Positions 34,801 through 43,113 of a stretch of DNA of 64,000 nt are shown here, one piece after another. Both the position numbers and the translations under genes were made by a program. The stretch covers positions 1 to 64,000 of the forward strand of contig JAKLKB010000005.1 of the NCBI GenBank assembly GCA_023150835.1. The letters are read 5' to 3'. This stretch comes from Myxococcota bacterium (GTDB lineage: Bacteria > Myxococcota_C > UBA6777). The notes under the pieces were generated by a model, which worked only from the letters and a program-made list of their open reading frames with translations, was not told the origin of the DNA and did not search any database. Positions within the stretch are counted from its first letter, which is position 1. Each line of letters begins with the position of its first letter.

Positions 34801-35681
34801 TCCGTCGTATCCTGCCCCCCGCGCAAGATCCGCAAGCCGATATCTGCCCGCATCCGCAACGCCCCTTCGCTCAACACGCAATCCAGTTGGGTTTGCGCCG
34901 ACAAGATCGTCCGACTCCCCGTCTGGACCTGTTGGCGCGGAAACCACCGCAACAACAAGGCACTCTGCGGACCCAACTGCAACGTCGCGGTCGCTTCGTC
35001 GCCCTTACTCACCAACGGCGCAGATTCCCCATTGACCGACATCTGAAGCCCTTTGCCTTGAACGCTGATCTGCAACTGTGTCTGTGGCGTCGGAGGGATC
35101 GAGATCTGCGCCTCACGCCAACCCCCTTGGCGCTTTGCTTGGCCTTGAAACACCAAGTGCAGCTTGTGGACGCCTGCTCCCTGCACCAACAAGTGCGGTG
35201 TTCCCCCTTGTCTTGCCGAAGAAAACAACAAAGCCGGCTTTCCGTCCAGATGTGCCGTCCACAGCGGCAACCCTTGGAAGGGCAATGACACGCGCACCCA
35301 CCCTTTGTCTCGCAAAACACGCAACGCGAGATCGGCCTCCAACAACACCTGCTCGCCCTGCACGCGCACCCGATACGTCGCGTGTGTCAACACCGCTGAC
35401 ACAGGCACCTGTTGAGAACGCTGTTTCTGCCAACGTTTCAGGATATCCATCAACACGCTGTACTGCTCGCGTGAAAGAAACACCCCCTCTTCCTTCATCA
35501 CTTGTCCGAGCCGATGATAGGGCACATACACGCGCACTTCTCGCAAGGTCTCAATCTTCTCGCTGTTCGTCGGACGCGAAGACGGCCCACTCTCCGCCTT
35601 CACCACACCCATCGCACCCCACCATGACCCCAACAAGGCCAAAGCACACCATAGACCGCACCACCGTCGTCTCTCAAGCAT
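31818..35681 (-). CDS. Large exported protein, 1287 residues, paralogous layout to its neighbour
   Basis: A signal peptide (ALALLGSWWGAMGVVKAES) leads to VRVYVPYHRLGQVMKEEGVF, reminiscent of VVVPYGQLYARW in the neighbour. The rest is largely beta-rich. Phrases such as VSLPFQGLPLWTAHLDGKPA and IHLPAGNRLISVDAGGQ match the neighbour's style. C-terminal TM segments (ALELAAFLVMFVVLLVLG and FAFLLLLFGSSLLPVAWV, about 1050-1130) precede an Ala/Ser/Pro/Thr/Lys tail. The likely topology is a large periplasmic body anchored at the C-terminus. The stop at 31818-31820 is directly followed by the downstream start, so the two are probably co-translated and may form a complex. Function unknown. Confidence 0.82.
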   Translation of the reverse strand: MLERRRWCGLWCALALLGSWWGAMGVVKAESGPSSRPTNSEKIETLREVRVYVPYHRLGQVMKEEGVFLSREQYSVLMDILKRWQKQRSQQVPVSAVLTHATYRVRVQGEQVLLEADLALRVLRDKGWVRVSLPFQGLPLWTAHLDGKPALLFSSARQGGTPHLLVQGAGVHKLHLVFQGQAKRQGGWREAQISIPPTPQTQLQISVQGKGLQMSVNGESAPLVSKGDEATATLQLGPQSALLLRWFPRQQVQTGSRTILSAQTQLDCVLSEGALRMRADIGLRILRGGQDTTEIHLPAGNRLISVDAGGQLLRWRTRKHNDAQILVLLWRKTLKGSQSLRLEFEQIWPKTPERVEIPKVRVEGAAWQHGGIALRVDGALQIKIPAQQGVNQIDPEEYARINKTSAPQQAFSYLSTDYSLTVTLEKIQPRLRGRVAHQLQLDEEQAMLWTNVAFQIERAGVDRLRFRIPADWKLLQVTCPSMEDHYLEGKDTLVVTLKDKIGGPVQIRQVSAQQLWATLKHQMGWDLLQQIGSSESLLRERLTSPRSLQALQRLFGRVRYQSGLVHRCQVRMQRKHTLADTLAIPLIEPLGLESERGEVGLLLPRHLDLETEGLKGLMSVEDIDEVAALGRGGRYPLRQAFRYVGRPAEGKVKLRRKATAIEAQAWLPVQLREDGYRIEGTLRYQVRFAGTKQLQFTVSSEVAKRIQITTIVRETRKEEKQGKTTYTLLMDRRIPRDAHFLVSFTYAYPFKKAMDVGALRDVVLPAFVIPGALRQEVYWGLKKEESLSLQDEETRGITRVDVSDIPSFASGTKVSRVLRSREKEPPALKIYLRRHRYAQVLSAVVPVMHIEAVVNMEGEVQVLAMAQIRNRGRQFLKVKLPQEAQVLSLRVAERDRYRFELDAKGELLVDLVQRNDGQVFPLIVRYRHALPNKTRLDQWSGSLAYQGPILVDTPVLRSTLRLHLPKNPSYVAYDTSMWHRLNVRGMWQILREALWVSAWDGGFWGTLSGEYAGLVGAAGEMSTQFPRRAKYKAFVSRSGNVRVNVAFRSPWLQWALELAAFLVMFVVLLVLGSPLQQGIQRLRLATFAFLLLLFGSSLLPVAWVHLLYSASVSVAMLSVGWMGIALFRNAGERWQMLVGAANLGGDDRWAKLAEANPQTAPSPSASSAPKTAPSPSASPLPTIPSDEGDDLAVLDNYKAGSATSSKTSSSAPPVSTQTTEKTVAGTTAKTVANVPEASAAPETSSGSATSQTNKPQQNTSAEVDSAAPKSTAKAKTPAAKKTGKKED

Positions 35682-35805
35682 CCTCTTCCCTCGCTTCTTT
35701 GCTAGGTTGTTTTGCCAAACACAGATCGGTATAACACAGATCCCCCCCCAAACGCATCCCCCCCAAAAACGATCTAACTCCGCCCTTCCCCGTTGTCCTT
35801 GTGGC

Positions 35806-36840
35806 TTAATTTCGCCCCATCATCTCGTCGTCTTCGGCGTAAAAATCCAGATACCACGCGACAAACCGCCGCACGCCCTCTTGGATCGATGTCGCAGGTT
35901 GAAACTGCGTGACTGCCGCAAGTTCCGAGGCGTTCGCGTACGTCGCAGGAACATCGCCGGGCTGGATCGGCAACAGCTCCTTTTGGGCTTTCTTGCCGAG
36001 CGTCTCTTCGAGCGCTTCGATCATCTCCAACAAACGAACAGGTTGGTTGTTGCCGATATTAAACAGGCGATACGGTGCGGAACTTGTGGCAGGATCGGGA
36101 TGCTGCGTAGAAAAAGCAGAGTTGGGCTGCGCAGGGTGATCGAGCAAACGAACGATGCCTTCGACGATATCATCCACATAGGTAAAATCGCGCTGCATAT
36201 CGCCGTGATTGAAGACTTGGATCGGTTTTCCCGACAGGATGGCGCGTGTAAACAAAAACAACGCCATATCGGGCCTTCCCCAAGGGCCGTACACCGTAAA
36301 AAATCGCAAACCTGACGTCGGGATCTGGTAGAGATGACTGTACGCATGGGCCATCAGCTCGTTGGCCCGCTTTGTGGCTGCGTAAAGGCTCACAGGATGG
36401 GACACATCGTGATGCTCCGAAAATGGCATCGCTGTATTCATCCCATACACCGAGCTTGACGAAGCGTACAACAAGTGCTTGACGGGATGATGACGGCATC
36501 CTTCGAGGATATGCAAAAACCCCATCATGTTGCTGTCGATGTAAGTGTAGGGATCGCGCAACGAATGGCGCACTCCTGCTTGTGCCGCAAGATGGATCAC
36601 ATACGTGGGCTGCTGTTGCGCAAAGATCCGCTCCATCACCTCCCGCTCGCACAGATCGTTGCGAAAAAAGGTAAAGCCCTCAAACCCCCGCAAATGCCCA
36701 AGCCGCGCTTCTTTTAAACGCACATCGTAATAAGCGTTCACGTTGTCGAGTCCGATCACTTCGTCACCCCGCGCAAGCAACCGCAAACTCACATGATACC
36801 CAATAAACCCCGCAACTCCCGTCACAAAGATACGCGCCAC
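35806..36840 (-). CDS. UDP-glucuronate 4-epimerase-like NAD-dependent sugar epimerase
   Basis: 344 residues, an extended short-chain dehydrogenase. The NAD-binding motif TGVAGFIG is at 7-14, and the catalytic YAATK has Tyr153 and Lys157. The preceding YASSSSVYG and the later TVYGPWGRPDMALF are typical of CapI/LspL-type enzymes that interconvert UDP-glucuronate and UDP-galacturonate. The start is GTG 36840 because AAGGAG lies seven bases upstream and the protein then opens MARIFVTG; ATG 36873 would read through that site. With the dehydrogenase at 36914 it supplies nucleotide-sugar uronates for surface polysaccharide. Confidence 0.9.
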   Translation of the reverse strand: MARIFVTGVAGFIGYHVSLRLLARGDEVIGLDNVNAYYDVRLKEARLGHLRGFEGFTFFRNDLCEREVMERIFAQQQPTYVIHLAAQAGVRHSLRDPYTYIDSNMMGFLHILEGCRHHPVKHLLYASSSSVYGMNTAMPFSEHHDVSHPVSLYAATKRANELMAHAYSHLYQIPTSGLRFFTVYGPWGRPDMALFLFTRAILSGKPIQVFNHGDMQRDFTYVDDIVEGIVRLLDHPAQPNSAFSTQHPDPATSSAPYRLFNIGNNQPVRLLEMIEALEETLGKKAQKELLPIQPGDVPATYANASELAAVTQFQPATSIQEGVRRFVAWYLDFYAEDDEMMGRN

Positions 36841-36913
36841 ATCCCACTCCTTGACCTTGTATTGGCCTTTCATCGACTCTTCGGCGTGGAAACCCCCGTG
36901 TTGACGAGGCTTC

Positions 36914-38191
36914 TTAAAGACTCCAATAATGAAAACCTGTCGGGACTTGGTGAGGTCTCAAGATCGACTTGATATCGCCGATCACACCACCCGCATTCAG
37001 TCCTGCAAACAGTTGCGCAACGGGCATCTCTCGAAACATCCGATGCGCCACCGCCAAGATCACACCATCCAGATCCCTCATCTCTTCCCATCCCACCAAC
37101 GAAACACCGTACTCTTCAAATGCCTCGTGTGCGTTGGCGGTCGGATCGAACACCAGCGTTTTGACCCCAAATTCCTGCAATTCATGGAGGATATCTGGCA
37201 CGCGGCTGTTGCGCAGATCCGTCACATCTTCTTTAAAGGTCAAGCCCAATACTCCGATACGCTTTCCCGCAGGGGCCAGCCCCGAACGCACCATCGTCTT
37301 GATCATCCGTTGCGCAACATACGCCCCCATTCCATCATTGATCCGACGCCCCGCCAAGATCACCGCTGGATGATAACCTGTCGCTTCCGCCTTTGCCGTC
37401 AGATAATACGGATCCACACCGATACAATGCCCCCCCACCAGACCGGGACGGAACGGCAGAAAGTTCCATTTGGTCCCCGCTGCCTCCAAAACGTCTGTGG
37501 TTCGGATGCCAAGACGCTCAAAGATCAGCGCAAGCTCGTTCATTAGCGCGATATTGAGATCACGCTGCACGTTTTCGATCACCTTAGCTGCTTCCGCCAC
37601 TTTGATCGAAGAAGCCCGATGCAAGCCGGCCTTTACAAACGCCCCGTACACCGAGGCCACCCGCTCAAGCGTTTCCTGATCTTCGCCTGCCACGATCTTC
37701 ACAACCCGCTCAAGCGTATGTTGCCGATCCCCCGGGTTGATCCGCTCTGGCGAGTAACCTAGCTTAAAATCACTGCGCGAAAGGCCCGATACCCTCGCCA
37801 AGATCGGACCACAGATATCTTCCGTCACTCCGGGATACACCGTCGACTCATACACCACCACATCGCCTTTTTTGAGATAGCGCCCCACCGTTTCCGAGGC
37901 TTTCTCGACGATGCTCAAGTCCGGGTTGCGATCTGAATCGATCGGCGTCGGCACAGTCACAATAAAAAAAGTCGACTCTCGCATCTGTTCGGGATCGACC
38001 GTGAATTGGATCGCGAGATCGCGCAGACTTTCGGATTCCACTTCGCCCGTCCGATCCACTCCGCGCTGCAATTCTTCGATTCGGCTCTTTTGGATATCAA
38101 ACCCCACCGTCCGAGAAAAATGACGCGCACACGCCACCGCCACAGGAAGCCCCACATAACCCAATCCCACCACAGCAATCTTTTCAGGCAT
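36914..38191 (-). CDS. Nucleotide-sugar dehydrogenase (TviB/WbpO/WecC-like)
   Basis: 425 residues. It oxidises the C6 of a UDP-sugar to a uronate in two NAD-dependent steps. The Rossmann start MPEKIAVVGLGYVGLPVAV is clear. VPTPID, YESTVYPG and SPERINPGD are family signatures, and the catalytic cysteine is in GGHCIGVDPYYL (about residue 257). These features favour the UDP-N-acetylhexosamine dehydrogenase subgroup, but UDP-glucose cannot be excluded. The start is ATG 38191; longer in-frame readings pass through a duplicated 39-bp repeat. It lies 73 bp upstream of the epimerase on the same strand. Confidence 0.9.
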   Translation of the reverse strand: MPEKIAVVGLGYVGLPVAVACARHFSRTVGFDIQKSRIEELQRGVDRTGEVESESLRDLAIQFTVDPEQMRESTFFIVTVPTPIDSDRNPDLSIVEKASETVGRYLKKGDVVVYESTVYPGVTEDICGPILARVSGLSRSDFKLGYSPERINPGDRQHTLERVVKIVAGEDQETLERVASVYGAFVKAGLHRASSIKVAEAAKVIENVQRDLNIALMNELALIFERLGIRTTDVLEAAGTKWNFLPFRPGLVGGHCIGVDPYYLTAKAEATGYHPAVILAGRRINDGMGAYVAQRMIKTMVRSGLAPAGKRIGVLGLTFKEDVTDLRNSRVPDILHELQEFGVKTLVFDPTANAHEAFEEYGVSLVGWEEMRDLDGVILAVAHRMFREMPVAQLFAGLNAGGVIGDIKSILRPHQVPTGFHYWSL

Positions 38192-38223
38192 CGTTTCTTT
38201 ACCTTTGTTTTTTCTCACGCCGC

Positions 38224-38322
38224 TCCCTTCGCACAAGTATCGCGCAAAAGGAGGTGCTGCTTGTGTCTTCATCACCTCTTTATTCCCTTCGCACAAGTAT
38301 CGCGCAAAAGGAGGTGCTGCTT
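38224..38322. repeat. 39-bp direct repeat pair upstream of the dehydrogenase
   Basis: Two identical 39-bp copies at 38224-38262 and 38284-38322 share a 60-bp period and contain CGCACAAGTATCGCGCAAAA. The pair lies in the 204-bp gap between the methyltransferase stop and the dehydrogenase start. No gene is supported in this gap. Confidence 0.85.
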
Positions 38323-38395
38323 TGTCTGGACCCTGCGCTTCTACGACCCACCGCACGTCTTAGCACACCCCAGCACGCACCCCAACACTCTTCTA

Positions 38396-39205
38396 TCAAA
38401 ACAACGGATCATGCCCAAGGGCTTGCGCTTCGAGCGTCGGGATCCGATACTCGCGCCGCGCCACCAAGATCAAACGCGATGCCTCCAAATCATACGCAGC
38501 CCCCTCCAGATCCCCGTACGCTTCCAAGCTAATAAACCCACACTGCTTGCACATATCGCTCAACTCCACTGCCGAATAAAGCTGCATATCCCACGTGAAT
38601 TCACGCGTCTCTGCGCCATTAATCACGATCCAACGATTGTTGATCGAACGCCACGCATCCACCGCACGCCGCTCCTCCAACAAATACACTCCACCTTCTT
38701 CGCTCCAACTTCGCGCCACAAAATGCCGAATCAACAACTCTTTCCCCAACAAGTCCATCAAGAGCTGTCCCCCCGGGCGCAACGAATTGTGCATATTCTT
38801 GAGGGTCTTGAAATTCTCCTTTGGGTCCGCAAAATAACCAAAACTCGAAAACAAATTCAGTACCGCATGAAAACGACCCGGGCGAACAAACCCGCGCATA
38901 TCCCCCTGCACGACCTCCAGCGACAACCCTTCGGCATCCGCTTGCAAGCGCACCTTCTCCAAAAAACTTGCCGTCCGATCCACGCAGGTCACCGCATATC
39001 CCCGACGCGCCAACTCCAACGCATGACGCCCCGGCCCACAAGCCACGTCCAAGATCTGCGCTCCTTCGGGCAAATTCAACAACGCCAACATCTGCGTCAC
39101 TTCTTGCTCTGCCCGCTCCCATCGCTGCGCCGAAAACAACACGGGCGACACCGCTTCCCAAAACGCATCGTCCTCATGCCACCTCTTCTCCGTACCCCTG
39201 CTCAT
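38396..39205 (-). CDS. Class I SAM-dependent methyltransferase
   Basis: 269 residues. Motif I is ILDVACGPGRH (51-61). VTCVDRTASFLEK provides the acidic residue that binds the ribose, and LEVVQGDMRGF is the adenine-binding motif. The protein resembles small-molecule methyltransferases (Methyltransf_25-like). The substrate is unknown; its position ahead of nucleotide-sugar genes permits but does not prove sugar methylation. ATG 39205 is preceded by GGGAGAAG. A MITE-like element sits 46 bp upstream, and the sequence beyond it is in frame with this gene if the element is removed. Confidence 0.82.
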   Translation of the reverse strand: MSRGTEKRWHEDDAFWEAVSPVLFSAQRWERAEQEVTQMLALLNLPEGAQILDVACGPGRHALELARRGYAVTCVDRTASFLEKVRLQADAEGLSLEVVQGDMRGFVRPGRFHAVLNLFSSFGYFADPKENFKTLKNMHNSLRPGGQLLMDLLGKELLIRHFVARSWSEEGGVYLLEERRAVDAWRSINNRWIVINGAETREFTWDMQLYSAVELSDMCKQCGFISLEAYGDLEGAAYDLEASRLILVARREYRIPTLEAQALGHDPLF

Positions 39206-39684
39206 CGCTTTCTTCTCCCAAGCTGCTTTCTGGCGCTGTTTTCTCTCTGGATAGGACTTACGCAGTTCGATACGAAAAAGGCCCATGTTCGGGCGTGGGC
39301 GGTTCGCGAACCGCCCCTACAACGTTCTGATATCTCAGGGTTTCCCTTTTCAACTGCGTAACTCCTATCTGGAATCTTTTTTGTTCCCCACGCAAACACC
39401 AAGTTTGCCCGAAGCCACGCCACCAACGCAACCCCCTCCGCTTTCCACCCCCCACCGCACTTCACGATCGCCTCGCCTTGCAGAAGCACAACACCTTCGC
39501 TAAAGTACCCTCCACACAAACGCGGCGCTTTTTTTCTTCTCGCAGCCTCCCCCAACGTCACCGTCCTCACCCCATCCACACACCGCAGCGTTTGATTCTC
39601 TGACCCTTGCCATCGAGTTTTCCGCAAGGTGCGTCCCCTCAACCCAACCGCACATACGCGCCTGCGTTGTCGAGACTCGAACAA
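39202..39684 (-). pseudogene. Possible small Cys-containing reading frame interrupted by a MITE
   Basis: About 105 codons upstream of the element encode a plausible protein piece (TLRCVDGVRTVTLGEAA, then APRLCGGYF and VIVKCGGGW-like text), entering the element at 39368. Downstream of that it reads element sequence and stops in an ATGA overlap with the methyltransferase. Removing the element plus one CTGG copy would put this frame in phase with the methyltransferase. It may be a disrupted gene or only non-coding leader; evidence is weak. Confidence 0.25.
39251..39368. mobile_element. 118-bp MITE-like element with 17-bp TIRs and CTGG target duplication
   Basis: The left end ATAGGACTTACGCAGTT (39251-39267) and right end AACTGCGTAACTCCTAT (39352-39368) are inverted repeats with one mismatch. 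CTGG flanks both sides (39247-39250 and 39369-39372). The interior holds a perfect 20-bp palindrome at 39297-39316. It has no coding capacity, so movement would need a transposase from elsewhere. Its ends match those of the family B repeats. Confidence 0.75.
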
Positions 39685-39723
39685 ACCTCCATTCCCAAAC
39701 CTCTAGCCCCCGTGAGGTGGATC

Positions 39724-41373
39724 GTGCCTTCGAGACGTTTGCTTTTGTACTCATTGTTGCTTGTTTGCCTTTGTACCACTCCGCTTTTCCTCGGATGCGA
39801 AACCTATATGGCGATCTCTCAAGATCCGACCCAACGCCCAAAAACCGAACCCATCGCCTCGATCGAACCCCCCCCCGAAGAGATCCCCCCCGAAGAACCT
39901 CCCCCCGAAGAACCCGAATGTACCGACGGTGTCCGTGAGTCTTGCGAAACAGGAGAACCCGGTGTCTGCGCACCCGGCGAACGCCTCTGCAACAACGGAC
40001 GCTTTGGCCCTTGCAAACGTCTCCAAGAACCCAGCGCGGAAATATGCGACAACCTCGACAACGATTGCGACGGAAAAACCGACGAAGACCTCCAACGTAG
40101 CTGCTACACAGGCCCCCCCGAAACCCGACAAATCGGCGACTGCCGCGATGGAATCCAAGTCTGCAACTCTGGACAATGGGGCCCCTGCCTCGGCGATATC
40201 TTGCCCAAAGAAGAGATCTGCGACAACCGCGACAACGACTGCGACGGCTTTATCGACGAGTACCTCCCGATCCAACAAATCGGCACCGTTCGCAACTACT
40301 CGAATCTCGGCGATTATAGCCACTTGTACATGGTCTCCACACCCAACGGCTATGCCTTCGGTTGGTCCGAACGCGCTCAAAGCGAGATGACGGGGCAGAT
40401 CCGCGTCACAGGCGTCCGCCCCGACGGCGACCGCGAAGGCTCCGACTGGCCCGTCACCAAAGAAGGAGAACGCGGGAATATTCACGGCCTCGCATGGATG
40501 GGCAAAGGCTTTGCCGTCGCATGGGATACAGACCAATCGCGTGGACGCGATATCTCCGATGCGTATATAGGAACCTTTAACCCCAACGGCAGTCGATTAC
40601 GCGGCCCCTTGATGCTTGAACAAGGCGGACGTGCCGCCAACACAGGCGTGACCTACGGTGCGGGCCTTTTAAGCGTTGGCTGGATCCGCTACCTCGACGA
40701 ATCTAGCGGATACATACGCCTCCAACTCTTTGACACCGATCTCAAACCCCAAGGCGAGATCACCCCCATCCAGCCCGAATACGCGCTGCTTCCTCAAAAC
40801 TCTCCTTTCCCCGCCATGGCTTTCAGCGGAAACCAAGTCGCCGTTTCTTGGTGCGCTCCCCAACGAAAACTCAAACTCGGACTCTTCGACAACAAGGGCA
40901 AACCCACCAACACCTTCTTCGATATCCCCAACGCAGGGATCGCTCCTGCCGACCCCGCCATCACGGGCTACAACGACGGCTACCTCCTGCTGTGGACCGA
41001 CCTCAACAGCAACCCACCCGGCGCTCTCTACGCACAACGCCTCGACCGACAAGGCCGCACCGTCGGCACACGCCAAACCCTCAGCAACGAAGGCAGCCGC
41101 ACCCCCACCCTCCAAGTCACCTCCTTTGGTGCGGTCGTCGCGTGGTATCAAGAACAGGCTCGCGGATTGGGCGTCTCCATCGGTCGCGTCGACCGCGACG
41201 GAAAACTCCTTGCCCCTGCTTCTTGGTTCTCTGTCCCCAACATCCAACCCTACATCACGATGGCTTGGACTGATCTCGGAAAAGGCTCTGGACGCGGTGC
41301 CATCGCTTGGATAGAACGCGAACAACGACTCAATGTCGATCGCATCATGGTTGCCCCCCTCGGCTGTCGCTAA
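39724..41373 (+). CDS. Lipoprotein with two MopE-like DNDCDG metal-binding motifs
   Basis: 549 residues. The signal ends in lipobox LFLGC, then a Pro/Glu-rich stalk (PPEEIPPEEPPPEEPE). Two Cys-rich repeats each carry ICDNxDNDCDGxxDE, the putative Ca/metal-binding motif known from MopE and many myxobacterial surface proteins. The rest is a beta-rich, propeller-like region with repeated GYAFGWSE- and GFAVAWDTD-type strands. It is probably a surface-displayed binding protein. The GTG 39724 start follows GAGGTGG; GTG 39712 lacks a ribosome site. Confidence 0.8.
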   Translation: MPSRRLLLYSLLLVCLCTTPLFLGCETYMAISQDPTQRPKTEPIASIEPPPEEIPPEEPPPEEPECTDGVRESCETGEPGVCAPGERLCNNGRFGPCKRLQEPSAEICDNLDNDCDGKTDEDLQRSCYTGPPETRQIGDCRDGIQVCNSGQWGPCLGDILPKEEICDNRDNDCDGFIDEYLPIQQIGTVRNYSNLGDYSHLYMVSTPNGYAFGWSERAQSEMTGQIRVTGVRPDGDREGSDWPVTKEGERGNIHGLAWMGKGFAVAWDTDQSRGRDISDAYIGTFNPNGSRLRGPLMLEQGGRAANTGVTYGAGLLSVGWIRYLDESSGYIRLQLFDTDLKPQGEITPIQPEYALLPQNSPFPAMAFSGNQVAVSWCAPQRKLKLGLFDNKGKPTNTFFDIPNAGIAPADPAITGYNDGYLLLWTDLNSNPPGALYAQRLDRQGRTVGTRQTLSNEGSRTPTLQVTSFGAVVAWYQEQARGLGVSIGRVDRDGKLLAPASWFSVPNIQPYITMAWTDLGKGSGRGAIAWIEREQRLNVDRIMVAPLGCR

Positions 41374-41408
41374 TCCTCCTAAACAACCTCCGCCTTTTGG
41401 AGACGGCA

Positions 41409-42989
41409 TTGAATCGCTCTTCTCTCACTCGAACGCTCGTCCTCCTCGCTTCTTTTCTCTTGTCCTTCACCTTTTGGCAGATCCTCTCCAGTTGGCATCA
41501 CCGAGTCCCCCCAAACGAAACGGTCTGGGGCCTGTTTCAAGGAGATATGCCCACCTATCTCGCCAACGCACGCGCCACTTCCCCGCGCTTCTTCCACCTC
41601 ACCTACGCAAGCCCCCTCGATATCTCTCCCCAAAAACACGATTACCTCACCCAGCTTCCCATCTCTTTGCTTTCGCTCTTGTTGAAAGCGGGCCTTAGCG
41701 AAAGCCAATCCAACCAGTTCCTCACTTTGTTCTTTGGAACGCTCATGTTCTTCGGCCTGTTTTTTTTGATCGAGAACACACTCCAACACCAAACCTTTCG
41801 CATCCTCCTGTTTTTCCTTCTGTCTTTTGGCGGTGGACTCGCTTGGCTTTCGAGTCTCCTTCGATCGGATGTCGGCTTTTGGGCGGGCATCCGTTTTTTT
41901 GAACACAACTACTACTGGTGGTTTTTTAATCTGTTCCGCAACTTGCTCTACCCCCTCGAACTGATCCACCACTGCATCTTTTTTTGGTATTTGTTGTGCT
42001 TAATCAATCGCCAATGGCTCCCTGCCAACGGCCTCCTTGTGCTTGCTTTGTTGAGCAATCCTTTTTTAGCCGCGCACTTGATCTTGATCCACGCGCTCAC
42101 AGCGATGTTCGACGCCACCTCCTCGTGGCTCAAAAAATCCGCTAGTCTTCCTCTTGTCCTTTTGTGGGTCCTCTATTACACTCTCCTCTTGCCCTCAAGC
42201 CCCACATTCCACAGCCTGATCTCACAACACGCAACAGCCTACAAAACCCCCATGCAGTGGGCTGATCTCTTCCAAGCCTATGGGTTTTCAACCCTCGCTT
42301 TTCTTTTGTTCTTGGATCGATCGTTTGTTCGGGCCGTTTGGGCCGAATGGGTATTGATCCCCATCGTCGCTATGGCTCTCGTCACTTTCGCTTTGGTACA
42401 CCATTCTCGCCTGCCCTTTCTCCACGCCGTTCAACCGCTTCATTTCAGCCGAGGATATCTCTTCGTCAGTTTGTGGTTGCTCCTCTTCAGTTGGATTGAA
42501 TTTCGTACTCGACAAGGACATCTCCAAAAATCATTCTCTCTGTTTTTGCTCACGATGTTCCTTCTGAGTGCTTTGCCCGACAACCTTTCGTTCGCCCGCG
42601 ATATGTACTTGATCAAGCCTGACTCTCCCCTCCTTGTTTGGGATTCCGGCAGAAACACGGTGCTGCGCTTCGTCAAAAATCTACCCCCCAAAACAAAGAT
42701 CCTTGCCACAGATCTCACACTCAACCGCCAGATCAGCGCGATGACGGATCACGTTGTTCTTTTTGGCACGCCTTACACGACCCCCCATTTTCAACTCCGA
42801 ATGCAAAAAACCATCGAATTCCTCGCCAACGGCGGTGTCGGCAGCCTCTCCTTGCCCTCCGCTTGGTGTCCCGATCTGATCATCGCTCCCAAAAACCCCG
42901 ATATCCTCGCACGCCTTGATCGCTCCCTTTGGGAACACTTCCCGCTCTCGCCTTCTTGGAACATCTACCTCAAAAAAGCCCCCCGCTAA
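41409..42989 (+). CDS. Polytopic membrane protein, possibly GT-C glycosyltransferase-like
   Basis: 526 residues with about 9-11 hydrophobic segments, for example TLVLLASFLLSFTFWQIL and GTLMFFGLFFLIE, and a C-terminal soluble domain (about 400 onward) containing TKILATDLTLNRQISA. The layout is like GT-C-type or oligosaccharide-related membrane proteins, but no catalytic motif is clear. The start is TTG 41409, with GGAG six bases upstream, 35 bp after the preceding lipoprotein gene. The pair is probably co-transcribed. Confidence 0.72.
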   Translation: MNRSSLTRTLVLLASFLLSFTFWQILSSWHHRVPPNETVWGLFQGDMPTYLANARATSPRFFHLTYASPLDISPQKHDYLTQLPISLLSLLLKAGLSESQSNQFLTLFFGTLMFFGLFFLIENTLQHQTFRILLFFLLSFGGGLAWLSSLLRSDVGFWAGIRFFEHNYYWWFFNLFRNLLYPLELIHHCIFFWYLLCLINRQWLPANGLLVLALLSNPFLAAHLILIHALTAMFDATSSWLKKSASLPLVLLWVLYYTLLLPSSPTFHSLISQHATAYKTPMQWADLFQAYGFSTLAFLLFLDRSFVRAVWAEWVLIPIVAMALVTFALVHHSRLPFLHAVQPLHFSRGYLFVSLWLLLFSWIEFRTRQGHLQKSFSLFLLTMFLLSALPDNLSFARDMYLIKPDSPLLVWDSGRNTVLRFVKNLPPKTKILATDLTLNRQISAMTDHVVLFGTPYTTPHFQLRMQKTIEFLANGGVGSLSLPSAWCPDLIIAPKNPDILARLDRSLWEHFPLSPSWNIYLKKAPR

Positions 42990-43113
42990 CCCACCTCAAA
43001 GAACCCCCCCCCTCGCTCCAACCGCCCCCACTCTACACCTTTGAGCATGGGCAATCCCAGCGGCTCGCTTTTCCATCTCCTCGCTCCAACCGCTCTCACT
43101 CCGACCTACACCC

